This document shows positions 24,122 through 36,058 of a stretch of DNA of 64,000 nucleotides, piece after piece. Origin of the DNA: Membranipora membranacea. Taxonomy: Eukaryota > Bryozoa > Gymnolaemata > Cheilostomatida > Membraniporidae. Where the stretch lies: contig OU612067.1 of assembly GCA_914767715.1 (NCBI GenBank), positions 17,737,001-17,801,000 on the forward strand. The letters run 5' to 3'. The translations under genes were made by a program, and so were the position numbers. Below the pieces are notes generated by a model, which did no database searches, was not told the DNA's origin, and was given only the letters and a program-made list of their open reading frames with translations. Position 1 is the first letter of the stretch, and each line of letters opens with the position of its first letter.

Positions 24122-24129
24122 TATTTATA
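24122..24129 (-). promoter_or_regulatory. TATA box of lipase copy A
   Basis: TATAAATA on the minus strand lies about 46 bp upstream of the chosen ATG. The same box is conserved in copy B at 35425-35432. Position and conservation support it as the core promoter. Confidence 0.55.
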
Positions 24130-24597
24130 GGACATTTGCTGATAAATATTAAGCTACGCCTCTCTATATCGAGTTAGTGTTGTCACGTTTTCATTTCCTG
24201 CAATAGAATCATTTTGAGATTTATTGTACGCTGGTTTTCCCAACCAAAGTATTCTAAAAATCTTTTTATACAACAGAGATCTGATTTTTCCATGTTTTTC
24301 TTTCTTGTCAGTATTAACAACGTATTTCGTGACAAATTTTTGTCTATGATAGTAATAAATCCATCCATCCATCCCTTAATAGAACCAATACTGATCAACA
24401 AACACTACAGATTTTGTTCGGACGTATAAGGACTTATTTGTAAGAGTTATCTCCCGAATAACAATGTAGTCCATGCCATTCATTGTCAGGATTTACAAAG
24501 CAGTATTGATACAGGATAACAATACCGACTTCAAACAATTGCAACTCGAGTTGTATAACTGGTGATATTTATATATTCATTAGGAAACAGCACAAGC

Positions 24598-25286
24598 TAA
24601 AGGTGTGGCTACATGTCACGATTTTTACATCGATTTGGGGTCACGAGTGGTTAATCGGTGGATCTGCACGAGTGATTACTCGTGTTAAGTGGACATCCAA
24701 CTTGTTGGTCTTTTGCCCGAGTGATCTAGACGATCCTCTATGCTGATTGGTTGTTGATTGCTTGCTTAAATAATTACGCGGTTAAACACGTCATCTATCA
24801 AATCGTGACAGGCTATCAAAAATGGAGGAGTTGATAATATCTGTAGTTAAATCACATCCTCCTATTTATGATAAAAAAGACCATAACTACAAAGATAGGA
24901 GTGGTGCTGTAGTGAAAATATGGAAGGTAATAGCTGTATCACTTGGAAATGGAAGCTGTCCTGACATGACATCCAGAGTATGGCATAGGAAAATCAATTT
25001 TACAGAAGAATGAAATTTTATTTGGTGAAGATTCTAAGTGACAAAGACCCGGATTTAATATGACATATCCGGTCATTTGTTAACACGCCCATTAAATATC
25101 ATTGGTCAATCGATTGAACTGAGGGAGTTAATTGGTCAATCTAGGCACCTGATTTATTACCCCACTATAACTCACTAAACCATCGAGTACTAACTCATAG
25201 GCCTGTGTAGCAGTGTGAGATCGGCTTAGCATGTCTAGACATGCCATCGGCCTGTGATTACATCGTGACATGTAGCCACACCTTAA
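24598..25286 (+). mobile_element. PIF/Harbinger-like element with MADF frame
   Basis: Terminal inverted repeats of 22 bp start AGGTGTGGCTACATGTCACG at 24601 and end with the complement at 25283. Both sides carry the direct triplet TAA (24598-24600 and 25284-25286), the expected PIF/Harbinger target duplication. The 683-bp body contains a MADF-type frame, which in Harbinger elements is the typical second protein. No DDE transposase is present, so the element is non-autonomous or deleted. It lies in the 1.5-kb segment absent from copy B. Confidence 0.75.
24822..25013 (+). CDS. MADF-domain fragment of a transposon protein
   Basis: A 63-aa frame begins MEELIISVVKSHPPIYDKKD and continues with YKDRSGAVVKIWKVIAVSLG. 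This is the N-terminal half of a MADF (Myb/SANT-like) DNA-binding domain: start helix, PxxYD turn, YKDR, then W.....LG. In Harbinger transposons this protein assists the transposase and binds DNA. The frame stops after the second helix. Splice donors nearby could continue it, but nothing else MADF-like was seen, so it is probably truncated. Domain assignment is fairly firm; activity is unlikely. Confidence 0.6.
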   Translation: MEELIISVVKSHPPIYDKKDHNYKDRSGAVVKIWKVIAVSLGNGSCPDMTSRVWHRKINFTEE

Positions 25287-26250
25287 GATTGCACAGCAGT
25301 AAAGTCGAGATGACAAGATCTATTTTGTCTCAGAATTGCAATAATTGAGACCGAGTGCAAAATATGGACGTTCTTTTTTGGTTTGAATTTTCCCAACCAA
25401 GTGATCATTTTGTGATGTTATTCTATTTAATCAGACAAAATCTGCGACTCGAATTGTATAACTGGTGAATTTACAGATTCATTAGGAATACAAGAGCACA
25501 TTTTGAGATTCAAACATGTAGTTTATTACGTGAAAGCTGAGATTGTAAATAGGCATGATGGATTGAAGTGAGGAGTTAAATCAGAGCTGACAGAAAGTTT
25601 TCATAATCAAGCGGTCATTGATTCAGAAAATAATTCGCAAAATTCATACTGACACAAGCCCATAAAAAATATACCTAGTATTGGTGGTAAGATATATCTC
25701 CTCTTAGACATACAATTGTGAACAAGCGATGTTTTCTGTTATGCCCCTGCAACTTATATATTATCGGATGCACTCACTAACTCCAAATGAAAAATGATCT
25801 GAATGAGATAATGATTTAAGTTCACCTGGTGGGCATGGTGGGAAATGACAGTTGTGAACAGTTTAATCACTGATCTTTTATCTAGGATTACAGTCAAATG
25901 AAGTTCCTTATATGTAAAAACTAGACTGAAAATACTTCACGGTATAATAAAATTGATAAAAGCCATAAATGATTTGAGATTTCCTCAACATTTTCATCAT
26001 CAAATGTGTTGGGTTTTTTCTTCCTGATTCTTTCAAAAATACAGGTGTTTTAAAAAAATGTGGCAAAATCTTAAAAAAATTAATTACCAACAAAATCCAT
26101 CTGCAGCACCAAAATGTTAGCGCTGGAACAGACAGTGTGAGGTAGAAACAATACCTTGGCCAAAAGGGTGTTAGTGGAGCAGCTCAGTTTCAAAACCATA
26201 TCTGTGACGGTTGTTAGGTCAAGGTCTTTTACTCCTTGGTTAGGTTGACA
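25287..26250. other. Non-coding spacer, partly duplicated
   Basis: The block at 25440-25490 repeats 24540-24590 (GTATAACTGGTGA, ATTCATTAGGAA), so sequence flanking the Harbinger element is itself present twice. The stretch 25927-26168 is homologous to 35586-35827. No protein-like frame was recognised. Confidence 0.5.
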
Positions 26251-26480
26251 GGAGTAGGAGATGGCTCAGCTGGTTAAAGAGCCGAACTACAGCATGCAAG
26301 TGTCGAAGGTCGCGAGTCGGAATCAAAGTGCAGTCCACTGACTACTGGGACTTATTGGATCCTCAGGTGTGCTCCGACCTGCCTACAAACTGATGCAGAC
26401 ATTGCGGCCTATTTCTCCACCCATTTTTCGAAATGAGGTGCATGACTGAACCTTGCAATTTTAACCAACGATTTTAACCC
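26251..26480 (+). repeat. tRNA-derived SINE-A, full-length copy
   Basis: The head GGAGTAGGAGATGGCTCAGC followed by TGGTTAAAGAGCC resembles a tRNA D-arm (Pol III A box TGGCTCAGCTGG). A degenerate B-box region GTCGCGAGTCGGAATC follows. The body contains CAGTCCACTGACTACTGGG and GTGTGCTCCGACCTGCC, and the tail ends CCAACGATTTTAACCC. The minus-strand copy at 54180-54460 has a cleaner B box. Confidence 0.7.
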
Positions 26481-29089
26481 ACATAGTTATCACTGTCAAC
26501 CCTGCTCAAGTTATCTGAGTCTGACATACCCTTTGTTATTTCTCATAGCAGGTTGACGATGTTAGGTCCTCAGATTTGTGCCAGAGAGCATGGCTTCCTG
26601 TCTGGGATAACTTCAGCTGGATAAAACACGTGGCCCAGCTGGTGTGTAATGCACTGTATGTAATGCACTGTAGGTTTGAAGTTTGTCGATCTACATACTA
26701 GTCATGGCTATCACTGCATGTGATACACCTCATTTTCATCTTTTTGCATATACTATATTTTAACTGCACTTTATTTATAAAATATCATAGCAATAAACAC
26801 TCATAAAGGAATAAGAGTATACAACTCAAAGACGTGAACCACGGAATACATGATTTTAAAAGCCAAAGATAATGATGCAATGTTTTCTGTGAAAACTTTT
26901 TTCATTTATCATTAGATGTTGAACAATGATTGAAATTATCTTAGTTAAAGAGAGGAATAGATTATATGAACACTCATTATATTTATTAACCTATGCTATG
27001 TAAATTACAAAGGCCTAGGGAATAGGCATCATGCTAAAATGTTGTTCTCTCTCACTCGAAGAGAAGGCAACTACAGAGTAAACATGAAGAGCAATGTTTT
27101 GAAATAAATTACTAAAGCATTGAATTAAGGCCTCTGCCCATTGGATGATTCATAGGTAGTTACCCATAGCAGGTATAATAACAGAAATTTTGTTTATACA
27201 GTAGCATTGGCTGACTGTCTCATTCTAGTCAAAGTTTTCCCGGCTCCATTTCTTTGCAATTTAATTAACTCAGTTCAAAACATTTTGAGTTACCTCCACC
27301 TGATTTCAGATATCCTACCTTTCCACCTGAGTTCAGATATCCTACCTTTCCACCTGAGTTTAGATATCCGAATATGTTTACTCTTCTCCAATTTACTTAC
27401 ACATCAGTGTCATTTCTGAGTGATTAACACCGATTACTCACTGTATCAATATGGCGGTTTGTGTTGGATATAATGGCTACAAGTTTATTTCGAGAAATTT
27501 GGTTGTACCCAGAAACGTTAACTAATGATAGTTAGTTCAGTGAACTGTGCAGACAACAATAGTAAAGAAAGGGGTATTACAGCAATGAGTAATGCATGTT
27601 CAAATGTCACTTTCAGGTGTAGATGAAGCTTGTTATAACATCTACGGCAATGCTAAGGATGATGCCACCGATATTAAGCTTTTTAAGATTTTAAAGCCAT
27701 GTATGTTATACTTTTATCATTTTTAATATCATGGGCATCAGCATTATTAACACCTATTTTTCACAACATATATCATTTTAGTGATAGAAATAAAATCAAT
27801 CAACCAATTATAATATTATATTATTATAATATTATAATATCTATCAATCAAAAAATAGTTATGGAATAATATTGACAGTGTGGGAATATCTCAGTCTTAG
27901 TCATGTAAATTTTGAGTAAGGTATAGTAGCAGTCCTGGCTATAGATCTTATAAGAATAATATCAGCGTTCTAAATACACTTTATATATATATATAATATC
28001 AATAATTGAATGACAATATAGAATTAGAAAAGCTTATAAATCTACCAGAATTATGACAAGGTTTAACAGCAACAGCAAGTTGATTTGATAAACCGACAGC
28101 GAAGAAAGTCGTTAGTGAATAAAACTCACAATAGATATAAAATTCCCCTGTATAGAGCTAGGGATGCTATAATAGTATTGAGTCTGTGCCGTTGTTAAAT
28201 GACTGAATATAGGGAAATTAACATATATATATATATATATATAGTATACAGGGCATGTATTCGCTAGCCAATAGCTACTGCATTACTGACAATATTTTTA
28301 CTGTACGCATCAAGTGTGGTTGGGAAAAGATGGACAACTCCTAAATATAATATTAAAACACCAACAACGATCAAAACTACCTGATCGAAACACTTACACT
28401 ACACCAAGGACGACATGGATGTGAATAAATTGATCACCACTCTCTGAAATTTCATATTGTCCCAGGCTACATGGATCAGATAAAACAAAACAAAGTTGCG
28501 GGGCGCGAAGTTCGGAGGCGATCCGTCAATAACCTGACCGGCTATCGTTGTCCTACATCAGTCCGTCTACCACTCAAAACTCATATCGTCAGGTTTTTGC
28601 CCACATTGGTCTCTCATATGGTACCTGTTTATACCTCAGTTTACAGATCTTCAGCCATCATGATCATATTCATAGGAGTCATCGGCGACAGTTCGGTTTG
28701 TCTACAGACATACAAAGCGATATCATTAGAGTTACAATGCGATTTGAACATAGTATTTGGGAGTAACTTTTTCTTTTTACTATTATGAGGCAGCAAAAAC
28801 TGTTGTGGAAATGTAATTTTCGTACATTGAAAAAATATTATGTCTGCCATAGAAGATATTTTGCTTTGATGCTGAAATTACTTAATTCCGATACCAATAT
28901 GACTTTCAAATTCACTATGTTTCCATATGTCGATGTGGCATTGATTTGAGGGCCAATTGATACATGGAATTAGCATTTAGGTCAACTTCCGTACGCATTG
29001 GTTCATGTTTGTTCATTCGAATTGCCTAACCCCATCGAATCCAACGTGTGGGCATAGATGAAGGCATAGAAGAATGGATAGCTTGCTTG
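26481..29089. other. AT-rich spacer with microsatellites, no recognised gene
   Basis: It contains a 28-bp repeat in about 2.5 copies (27303-27370, CAGATATCCTACCTTTCCACC), an AT palindrome at 27808-27842, and (TA)n at 27980-27996 and 28223-28243. An exon-like segment at 27617-27700 has good acceptor and donor sequences and phase 1 at both ends, encoding DEACYNIYGNAKDDATDIKL. I do not recognise it. The frame at 28471-28788 has no recognised homology. Confidence 0.4.
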
Positions 29090-29220
29090 CAGACAAATCC
29101 TGGCCGCGGTGGATCTCTTTTCGTGTTTTTTCATCATGGAAATTGTAAGCATTCATCATTCGATATGGGAGTGTACCACTCATGTGAGGCATGGAACCAT
29201 AGTGATTCATTGCCATTATA
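29090..29220 (+). repeat. SINE-B 3' body fragment
   Basis: The stretch from TCTTTTCGTGTTTTTTCATC to GGAACCATAGTGATTCA matches the body of the tRNA-Ser-like SINE at 46236-46432 in the same orientation, with substitutions. The tRNA-like head is missing or too diverged to see. Confidence 0.5.
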
Positions 29221-29468
29221 TTATACATTCATGTAAAAGGTTTCAAATATTGATCTGAAAATGGTAATATTGTGGGATTGAAAACAGGGAATCCATTTGA
29301 CTGTTGTCGATTTTGTCTCGCTATCATCAAATCCTATCAAAACGAGTATAGCAAAACCAAAAGTTTTCCTGACGCCGATATCGTTCCGGTTCAGATATTC
29401 CTCTGATATCGTACCAGTTCCTGCTTCAGGAAATGATGATGATAATAATGTACGCAATATTTGTCCAG

Positions 29469-30320
29469 GTGGTGTGATCAGCGTGAGCAACTTTGATGCT
29501 GCTATAGCTGCTCAGGATAACTTTCCACCTGACAGGATCAGAGATCTGAGGTTGACAGCGGCTAAGTTTGGTACATACTTTGTATCTGTCAGCTGGACTG
29601 CTCCAGGAGATGACGTTACGTACGGCACAGGTAATTACCACCTGTCCCAAAGTGTTATTTGAAATAACTATATAAATAATAATAACATCTAGATACACAC
29701 AATTGAGAATCTGTATGCGGCTGATCATATTATTTATATTTACAGTGTCAGGTTATGAGATAAGCGTATGGCCCGAGTCATTCGTAGACAAAACCGGTGC
29801 TGACGTTTTCCTTCCTGATTCTGCGATCAGTTATAGTGGAACTCTTCTTGAACCAGTCGGCGAAAAAATGTCCATCAATATTACCATTGGTAAGAATAAT
29901 TGAAGGGATGACCATTACCTGCGTTGTGCATATCAACTTCCCAGCTGTTTCAGCCTAATTGTAGCTAATTTTTTAGGAAACAAACACATGATAAAAAATG
30001 TGAGAATTCTCATATATATTTAAAACTTGATATATATCAATAAGTAAAGTAATAAGAATAACATGTTTTGTAATTAAGTCCACTTCCTTGGAGGTAATGA
30101 TACATATTTTCAACCTTTTTTTGTCTACAGGCACTCTAGACAACACAATCTTCGGATTAGACGAGTCGGTGGAGGTGGATTCATAGGATCTTTAGGATCA
30201 GAGCTTACAATGATGAAGATAATAAAGGGGCGTGGTCTTATGAGCTCTCAGCTTCGTTTGTCAACCCTGAAGACTTCATCAATGTCTACCATGGAGGGCA
30301 ACGCCCGAGCAATGAGTTGT
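29469..30320 (+). pseudogene. CLCA-like gene fragment (three 3' exons), frameshifted
   Basis: Exons 29469-29630, 29746-29889 and 30131-30320 have good splice sites and phase 1 boundaries. They encode NFPPDRIRDLRLTAAKFGTY, VSWTAPGDDVTYGT, GYEISVWPESFVDK, then FRIRAYNDEDNKGAWSYELS. The PP.RI.DL / WTAPGDD.D.G pattern is that of the fibronectin-III-like C-terminal region of calcium-activated chloride channel regulators (CLCA). The third exon runs into TAG at 30184-30186, and the clearly conserved RIRAYND segment is in another frame. Copy B carries the same frameshift, so decay predates the duplication. The N-terminal metalloprotease and VWA domains were not found. The assignment to CLCA is from motif memory and is moderate. 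Confidence 0.5.
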
Positions 30321-33300
30321 GTAAGTTTTCACATTTGAAGCGAAAAAAGGAAATTTGACAAAAGGAGTTTGTTGCTATGTTAATCCTAACCACGAATTTT
30401 ATTGCATTGTTTGCCACATACATTATGTAGCATAATGTATATTGGGAGCTAGTCAAAAAGTTGAGACACTATTGCAACAAACTCAAAACTTTAAAATACG
30501 GCAAGGGAGAACCCAACTGGCTTCAATTGTTCATGAACTGCACCTAATTTGTGAATCAGGTAAATTGAGTAAAACTCATATTGATGCTTGATTTCCTGTA
30601 TTGTTGTCCCTTTTTTTCAGATTTTTTCAGATTTTATGGAAAGTACCCAATCATGACAATGTTTTCCGCTAAATCTCCGCCAATTTATTTTCTTTTTTCC
30701 CTCATACAGGCGACCTTATTCTGGACTGATAGTGCATACTACGACACCAATACCACATGACATCAGCGAATGAGCTGGTGCAAACAAAACTTTGGCAACG
30801 TTCGTATTCATGATTCTGCCATATTATCTAGTCTTCAAGTTTTCGTGTGTGAGGTTTTATTTTGTTGTGCCCATACATGTTTTACTGATATATTTTTATA
30901 GGGATCTGCTCTTACATACTTTTTTTCATAATTGAATCCATTGAGAATACCAATCATATGAATACTGCAAGGAAAACAGGAACTTGACACAGATCTTGCT
31001 GTTATCAGGTTATTACTATGTCAGAGGCATAGGGATATATAATACTTCTTTATTTATTGAGGTTTTCTAAAAGTTGATAATTAAAATTAATTAAAAAGTA
31101 ATTTGTTGACCTCACATACATTAACATAGATATATAAAAATGACTTGAATATAAAAAACATATAAGTTTAAGGTGGTACGTATGAACTTAATTGCTATTC
31201 GATGACCCTTTATAAACGTGAAAACTAAGAATCCTCAGATCTATTTGGCCCACCTTTCCAACTCCCAGATTAAGCAACTTTAACCCTATCCACAACAGAC
31301 GGTTGGGGAGTGGGTCACAACTCAAAATAACCAAGTCTTAATATCATGTTCCTCTCCAAGTTCAGTAGCATATATTGCATTATTGATTTTTCTGATATTT
31401 TTTATAAATAGTTTTCTGATTCTGTTTGCGCTTCTGTGAAGACAAACCCCAATTTGAGAGATAATCTTGAACTCCAAACAACTAACATTACTATGCTAGA
31501 CAATATCATTGCTTCCACTTTCAATGATATACCAAAACACTTATGTTCAGTATTGAACGTTTAGAAACGCAGTCTTTATTGTACTACTCCACTTTTGTTT
31601 GATTAATTATTACTTCTTTTTTTTTTGAATTTTTTCTTTTTGGCTCATTCTGAAAAAAAAAATTTTAAGCAAATGAGACTTATGCCAATAAAAGTATATA
31701 AAAAAAATATATACTGCATTTTTTTTAAACTTTTAAAACATGTGCCCAATATGACAGTCTATCTTTGTTATGTAAATGATAGAATCATGGGGATTATATA
31801 AACCAGCACAGCGTACTGCTTATCTCATGGAGAAAATAAGTAATACGAGTGGCAAGATTAATGTGTGATATATGTATAAGTGGGAATTTTTTACATTAAT
31901 TTTATATTCATTATTTCCATTTTAATCGGAGATGCAAACAAAATGCAAGTTCTATGCATTTTATCTTTTGTTTTCTTTGTTGTACCAAAACCTGTAAGGG
32001 CGGCCACTTTTCCTGAGGTAGCATACCTATGGTGTAAAAATAAAGATTATATTATAATTACCAGCCTTGGTTTTTTACAGTATCATTCTTGTCAGGGTTC
32101 CAAGATTTCATTACTTCGCAATCGAATTATCTCAATTTAAAACATTTTGAGTTACCTTTTCATCATTTTTCATCAGTGACATTTCGAAGTGGTAAACATC
32201 ATGAGCCCACAATGATCAAGCTGCATTGCACTACATGGATATAATTCAATTTATCACTTTCAGGTATTTTATATTGTACCAGGCTACATTTTTGTAATTT
32301 TGTTTTTTAGTATGCGGTCGGAATTTTCAAATAGCCTAATAGCTAAAATCGAACATCATCAAGTAGAAAAGTTTAATTTGCGAGGAGAGAGGAAATCTAG
32401 TTTATCAGTCCTAAAATGCCCTACTTCCGACATCCTGTGATCAACACTGCTCATCAGCCCTCTACCTGTCCTGCCTGTCTTATTACAACAAATAACCAGG
32501 TATTAATCTTCTATCAGGGTTGAATAAAGCTTTTAAACTATTAAGCTTCTTTTCCAAGAATCTCAATATCCGAATCAAAAATGAAAAGTATATCAAAAAT
32601 CAAACAAACTCTGCAAACAAGCTTCATGGTAGAGCCGAAATCACAAAAGTGTAACATCACCATCAATATCTAAATCCCCTCTGTGCAGCTGCTATTCTTA
32701 TTGACATTAGATAAATGTTACAATAAGCGACGCTGATTATTGTCTTACCAACGCTTGGGGGAGGCTTCAAAAACCAAGAATTTGCTTTATCTCAGTTGTG
32801 ATATTGACAACAAGGCCGCATCTCACAGTACCAAAGATACTAATTACTTTTTGAAAGTTCCATAGCATGCAGGGTCTTTGATCGTTGTGGTTTTTTTCAT
32901 ACAAAAAAATGGACATGAGGAAGGCTAGTTCTAGAGATCCAACCACTGCAAGTGATATTCTGTGTTATCCCAGTATCATGACTACCTACTAAATGATCTC
33001 AGATGATAATTTTTCATCATATCCTAGCCATATATGTAAACAGCATCTTAGGATGTTTTTGACTCAAGATTTCACTAACAATTGAACAACTGAAATTCTA
33101 TTGTTAATATCATACTCAACGCTATCTGCAAAAGAACATCTCCTAAAAACTTATCTAGGGGGGGCTGCAAACAACTAGAGCCTGTTTATCACAGCTGTGA
33201 AAACGAGAATCAAGGGCATGTGCATGAAACTCCTCTCAGTAGCAATAGCAGGCCATAGCGAGGGTCCTCGATATTTGTTGTTCCTCTTGGGACAACAGAG

Positions 33301-33360
33301 GACCACCAATCATCTTTTGAGAGGAATTCAAGCAGGCCCGGAGTTCTAGGGGGATGCAGG
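30321..33360. other. Duplicated non-coding block of copy A and adjoining unique spacer
   Basis: 30321-33103 aligns with 37100-39903 almost base for base and carries no recognised conserved gene. One small signal-peptide-like frame (31943-32140) is listed separately. 33104-33360 is the unique junction before copy B. The sequence is AT-rich with T-runs. Confidence 0.6.
31943..32140 (+). CDS. Possible 65-aa secreted peptide, copy A
   Basis: The frame starts MQVLCILSFVFFVVPKPVRA, which looks like a signal peptide with a plausible cleavage after VRA. The rest is short, with Cys in YLWCKNKD and YHSCQG, and no family is recognised. Copy B (38732-38929) differs at one residue. The copies are so similar overall that an intact frame in both is weak evidence. 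A GTAAGG donor-like site right after CCAAAACCT offers the alternative that only a signal-peptide exon is present. Confidence 0.25.
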   Translation: MQVLCILSFVFFVVPKPVRAATFPEVAYLWCKNKDYIIITSLGFLQYHSCQGSKISLLRNRIISI

Positions 33361-33361
33361 G

Positions 33362-33547
33362 ACGCTATGCCTCCCCTAGAATGCTGAATAGAGTGGCCTA
33401 AAAATGCAATATGCCTTGTCTGAATCAGCTCATTTCCATTAAAACGCTTTGGAGACTTGGGATTAACTCCAGACTCCACAGGAGGAGCTTACAAAACCCA
33501 GCCTGGTGTTACTTCACACCCTCAATGATTTTTGCCTCCCCTACCAT
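33362..33547 (-). repeat. Dispersed repeat R1, copy 3
   Basis: Counterpart of 22026-22235 with a small internal deletion. Just left of it, TTCTAGGGGGATGC (about 33347-33360) is an imperfect inverse of its CCCCTAGAA end, giving a hairpin at the duplication boundary. Confidence 0.55.
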
Positions 33548-34048
33548 TTTACCTAAACTACTGTGAGACAACACCATTTATTGGGATACGTAAGATTTAT
33601 GTCATGTCCCAGTCTAACATGTTTTGCCCAGGCCTTACCATCGAGCTATGATCATAATGACCTGTGGCTGGTTTCAATTAGGATGCAGCTAAATGTCTGC
33701 TAAATTGTATTCAACAATTTATTACCTTAAATAGGAACAGAGGTTTCATCAGTATCAACATTGATGAGATTGAGGAGACGATGGTTTCCCGGGACTTCAG
33801 GGCTGCTGCTCTTCACAATTTACATTTTCTTCCATCAAGCTTACCCAGTACAATTTGTAATCAATTTATTGAGATAAAGATTTACGCAAACAAATTTCCT
33901 CTTAAATCAGACGTACTATAAATTTACAAATAATCTTATTGATATGATAAAAAAAGCAAATTTAAAGATTCTCTCACGCAATCAAAGGAAAGAAAATAGA
34001 ACTTCAGGCAAGCTTCAAACATCACTAGTTTTGCTAAACTGTTCATAT

Positions 34049-35380
34049 TTAAAAAAATACATTTACCAAAACAATTAATACAACATTGACAAGAAAAGAG
34101 TACTTGGTCAAGTTTGCATGGCTGACTGCTGTCGGTTTAGGCTTAGGAGTGTAGGGTAGTGAACGATTTCTTGGTGTCCAGGCATCCGTGTCATTAGCAA
34201 GATAGAGTGTTGTGCACATATCAGCCCGTAACTCATCATGAAGGTTTTCACCGATATCCCTTTTTTTGCGCTTATTAATTCCGATAAGGCTTTCACAGTA
34301 ACTACCAACTGGGAAATCGTAGTAGACTAAATGGTCTCCGAAATTTATAAGCTTGATCTTTTGCAGATATTGTGTGTATTTTCGACTGCAGGTGATGTCA
34401 TGGTTAGCTTTGCACTGGCGAAAATCGGAGTGGTCTGCCATTGAATCTGTATCATAGAATATCTCATTACCGTGATGATAATTAGTGGTTTTGTCTCCAC
34501 TATCACATTTTGGGAAACACGACGGAAGATGAGGAACAATGTCATGCTGGTGAACTATCCTCCAACTGTCTGGCACAAGCCTGTCATGCTCTACTGCAAA
34601 TGATTTGTCTCCAGTACGAGGTTGCCCGAAAGTAAAGAGCTCTAATCTTCCTTTTAGTACCATCTTCTTTTCTCTAAGACTAAACGCCATAAGGGATGCC
34701 ATGGCTCCACCAAGTGAATGACCGCTAACTGTTATTTTGTAGTCAGGGTATAGGTCGATCATTTTATGCAGCCTATCTTCAACACAAGGCCTTAGGTTTG
34801 TAAAGCTGTTGTAAAAATAAGAATGTACTTTTCCTACACCAAACGTTACCTTGTCTCTCAGAGTAGCCAACGCTTCACGGAGTAATTGAATCTTCGTTGA
34901 TGTACCACGATAAGAGATGACGATCTCTTTATTAACCTGAGATACTGTTATCATGGCTACACATACATTTGAGTCAATCATGACGTCATCGCAGCGCTGT
35001 GCAATGAAGTTGTCGTCAATAATCTCGTAATCAAAAAGTGGTTCAAACTTCTGAATTTGCTCAATGCAGAGATCTGGATACTCCGAGTACGCTACTGATG
35101 ATAGCAGAGCTTGGTAGTAAGCAGCTGTAGAGTTGAATGCGTGACTTGATAGTGCTGGACATTCCACTGGCTCATCGATATCCAACTCAGCAGGGCATGG
35201 ATTAAAATCGTCCAATTCTTCATGACACTCTCCTGATAAAGGGCACCAGCGGCAGCTATTTGACGCGGCTCCTGTGCTGTGATTGGTGCATAGTTGACAA
35301 GTTGGTTGATCACATGATCCTGCGATGCCTCTTGCAAACAGCAGGCAACATATAAAGAGAGATACAGGTATGTACTCCAT
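34049..35380 (-). CDS. Secreted PSI-domain class 3 lipase, copy B (443 aa, intronless)
   Basis: This is the paralogue of the lipase at 22733-24076, with the same layout: signal peptide, PSI domain, alpha/beta-hydrolase with GHSLGG, GQPRTGD, HDIVP and NYHHG, RKKR, and a hydrophobic tail. All catalytic residues are intact. About half of the substitutions between the two proteins fall in the first 85 residues (signal peptide, PSI domain and linker), for example SGECHEE for SRKCHEE. B lacks two residues near KIKLINFGDH and ends in VNVFF. A TATA box is at 35425-35432 and a minus-strand AATAAA at 33865-33870. The start is the ATG of MEYIPVSLF; the upstream frame is shifted. Confidence 0.9.
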   Translation of the reverse strand: MEYIPVSLFICCLLFARGIAGSCDQPTCQLCTNHSTGAASNSCRWCPLSGECHEELDDFNPCPAELDIDEPVECPALSSHAFNSTAAYYQALLSSVAYSEYPDLCIEQIQKFEPLFDYEIIDDNFIAQRCDDVMIDSNVCVAMITVSQVNKEIVISYRGTSTKIQLLREALATLRDKVTFGVGKVHSYFYNSFTNLRPCVEDRLHKMIDLYPDYKITVSGHSLGGAMASLMAFSLREKKMVLKGRLELFTFGQPRTGDKSFAVEHDRLVPDSWRIVHQHDIVPHLPSCFPKCDSGDKTTNYHHGNEIFYDTDSMADHSDFRQCKANHDITCSRKYTQYLQKIKLINFGDHLVYYDFPVGSYCESLIGINKRKKRDIGENLHDELRADMCTTLYLANDTDAWTPRNRSLPYTPKPKPTAVSHANLTKYSFLVNVVLIVLVNVFF

Positions 35381-35424
35381 CCTCGTTCTCGCACAAAATG
35401 ATCAGGGCGATGTTTGCATAGCAA

Positions 35425-35432
35425 TATTTATA
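35425..35432 (-). promoter_or_regulatory. TATA box of lipase copy B
   Basis: TATAAATA on the minus strand, 45 bp upstream of the ATG, at the same place as in copy A. Confidence 0.55.
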
Positions 35433-36058
35433 GGGCATTTGCTGATAAATATTAAGCTACGCCTCTCTATATCGAGTTAGTGTTGTCACGTTTTCATTTC
35501 CTGTAATAGAATCATTTTGAGAATTATTGTACACTGGTTTTCCCAACCAAAGTTTTCCCTTAATAGAACCAGCACTGATCAACAAATACTTCACGGTATA
35601 ATAAAATTGATAAAAGACATAAATGATTTGAGATTTCCTCAACATTTTCATCATCAAATGTGTTGGGTTTTCTCTTCCTGATTCTTTCAAAATTACAGGT
35701 GTTTTAAAAAAATGTGGCAAAATCTAAAAAAATTAATTACCAACCAAATCCATCTGCAGCACCAAAATTTTAGAGCTGGAACCGACAGTGTGAGGTAGAA
35801 ACAATACCTTGGCCAAAAGGGTGTTATTGAAGGGATGACCATTACCTGCGTTGTGCATATCATCTTCCCAGCTGTTTCAGCCTAATTGTAGCTAATTTTT
35901 TAGGAAAAAAACACATGATAAAAAATGTGAGAATTCTCATATATATTTAAAACTTGATATATATCAATAAGTAAAGTAATAAGAATAACATGTTTTGTAA
36001 TTAAGTCCACTTCCTTGGAGGTAATGATACATATTTTCAAGCTTTTTTTGTCTACAGG

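Larger units (their letters stand above)
22025..33103 (+). repeat. Segmental duplication, copy A
   Basis: Copy A aligns with copy B (33361-39903) in three blocks: about 22025-24404 with 33361-35585, 25927-26168 with 35586-35827, and 29896-33103 with 35828-39903. Within blocks the copies are very similar, with only scattered substitutions. Copy A has 1.5 kb (24405-25926) and 3.7 kb (26169-29895) that B lacks. B has about 860 bp (36209-37068) that A lacks, with only 2-bp microhomology at that junction. The direct orientation indicates a tandem duplication followed by large indels. Confidence 0.9.

Noticed and set aside
28471-28788. 105-codon plus-strand frame
   Set aside because: No recognisable domain, no exon-like borders and overlapping open frames of similar size; probably chance.
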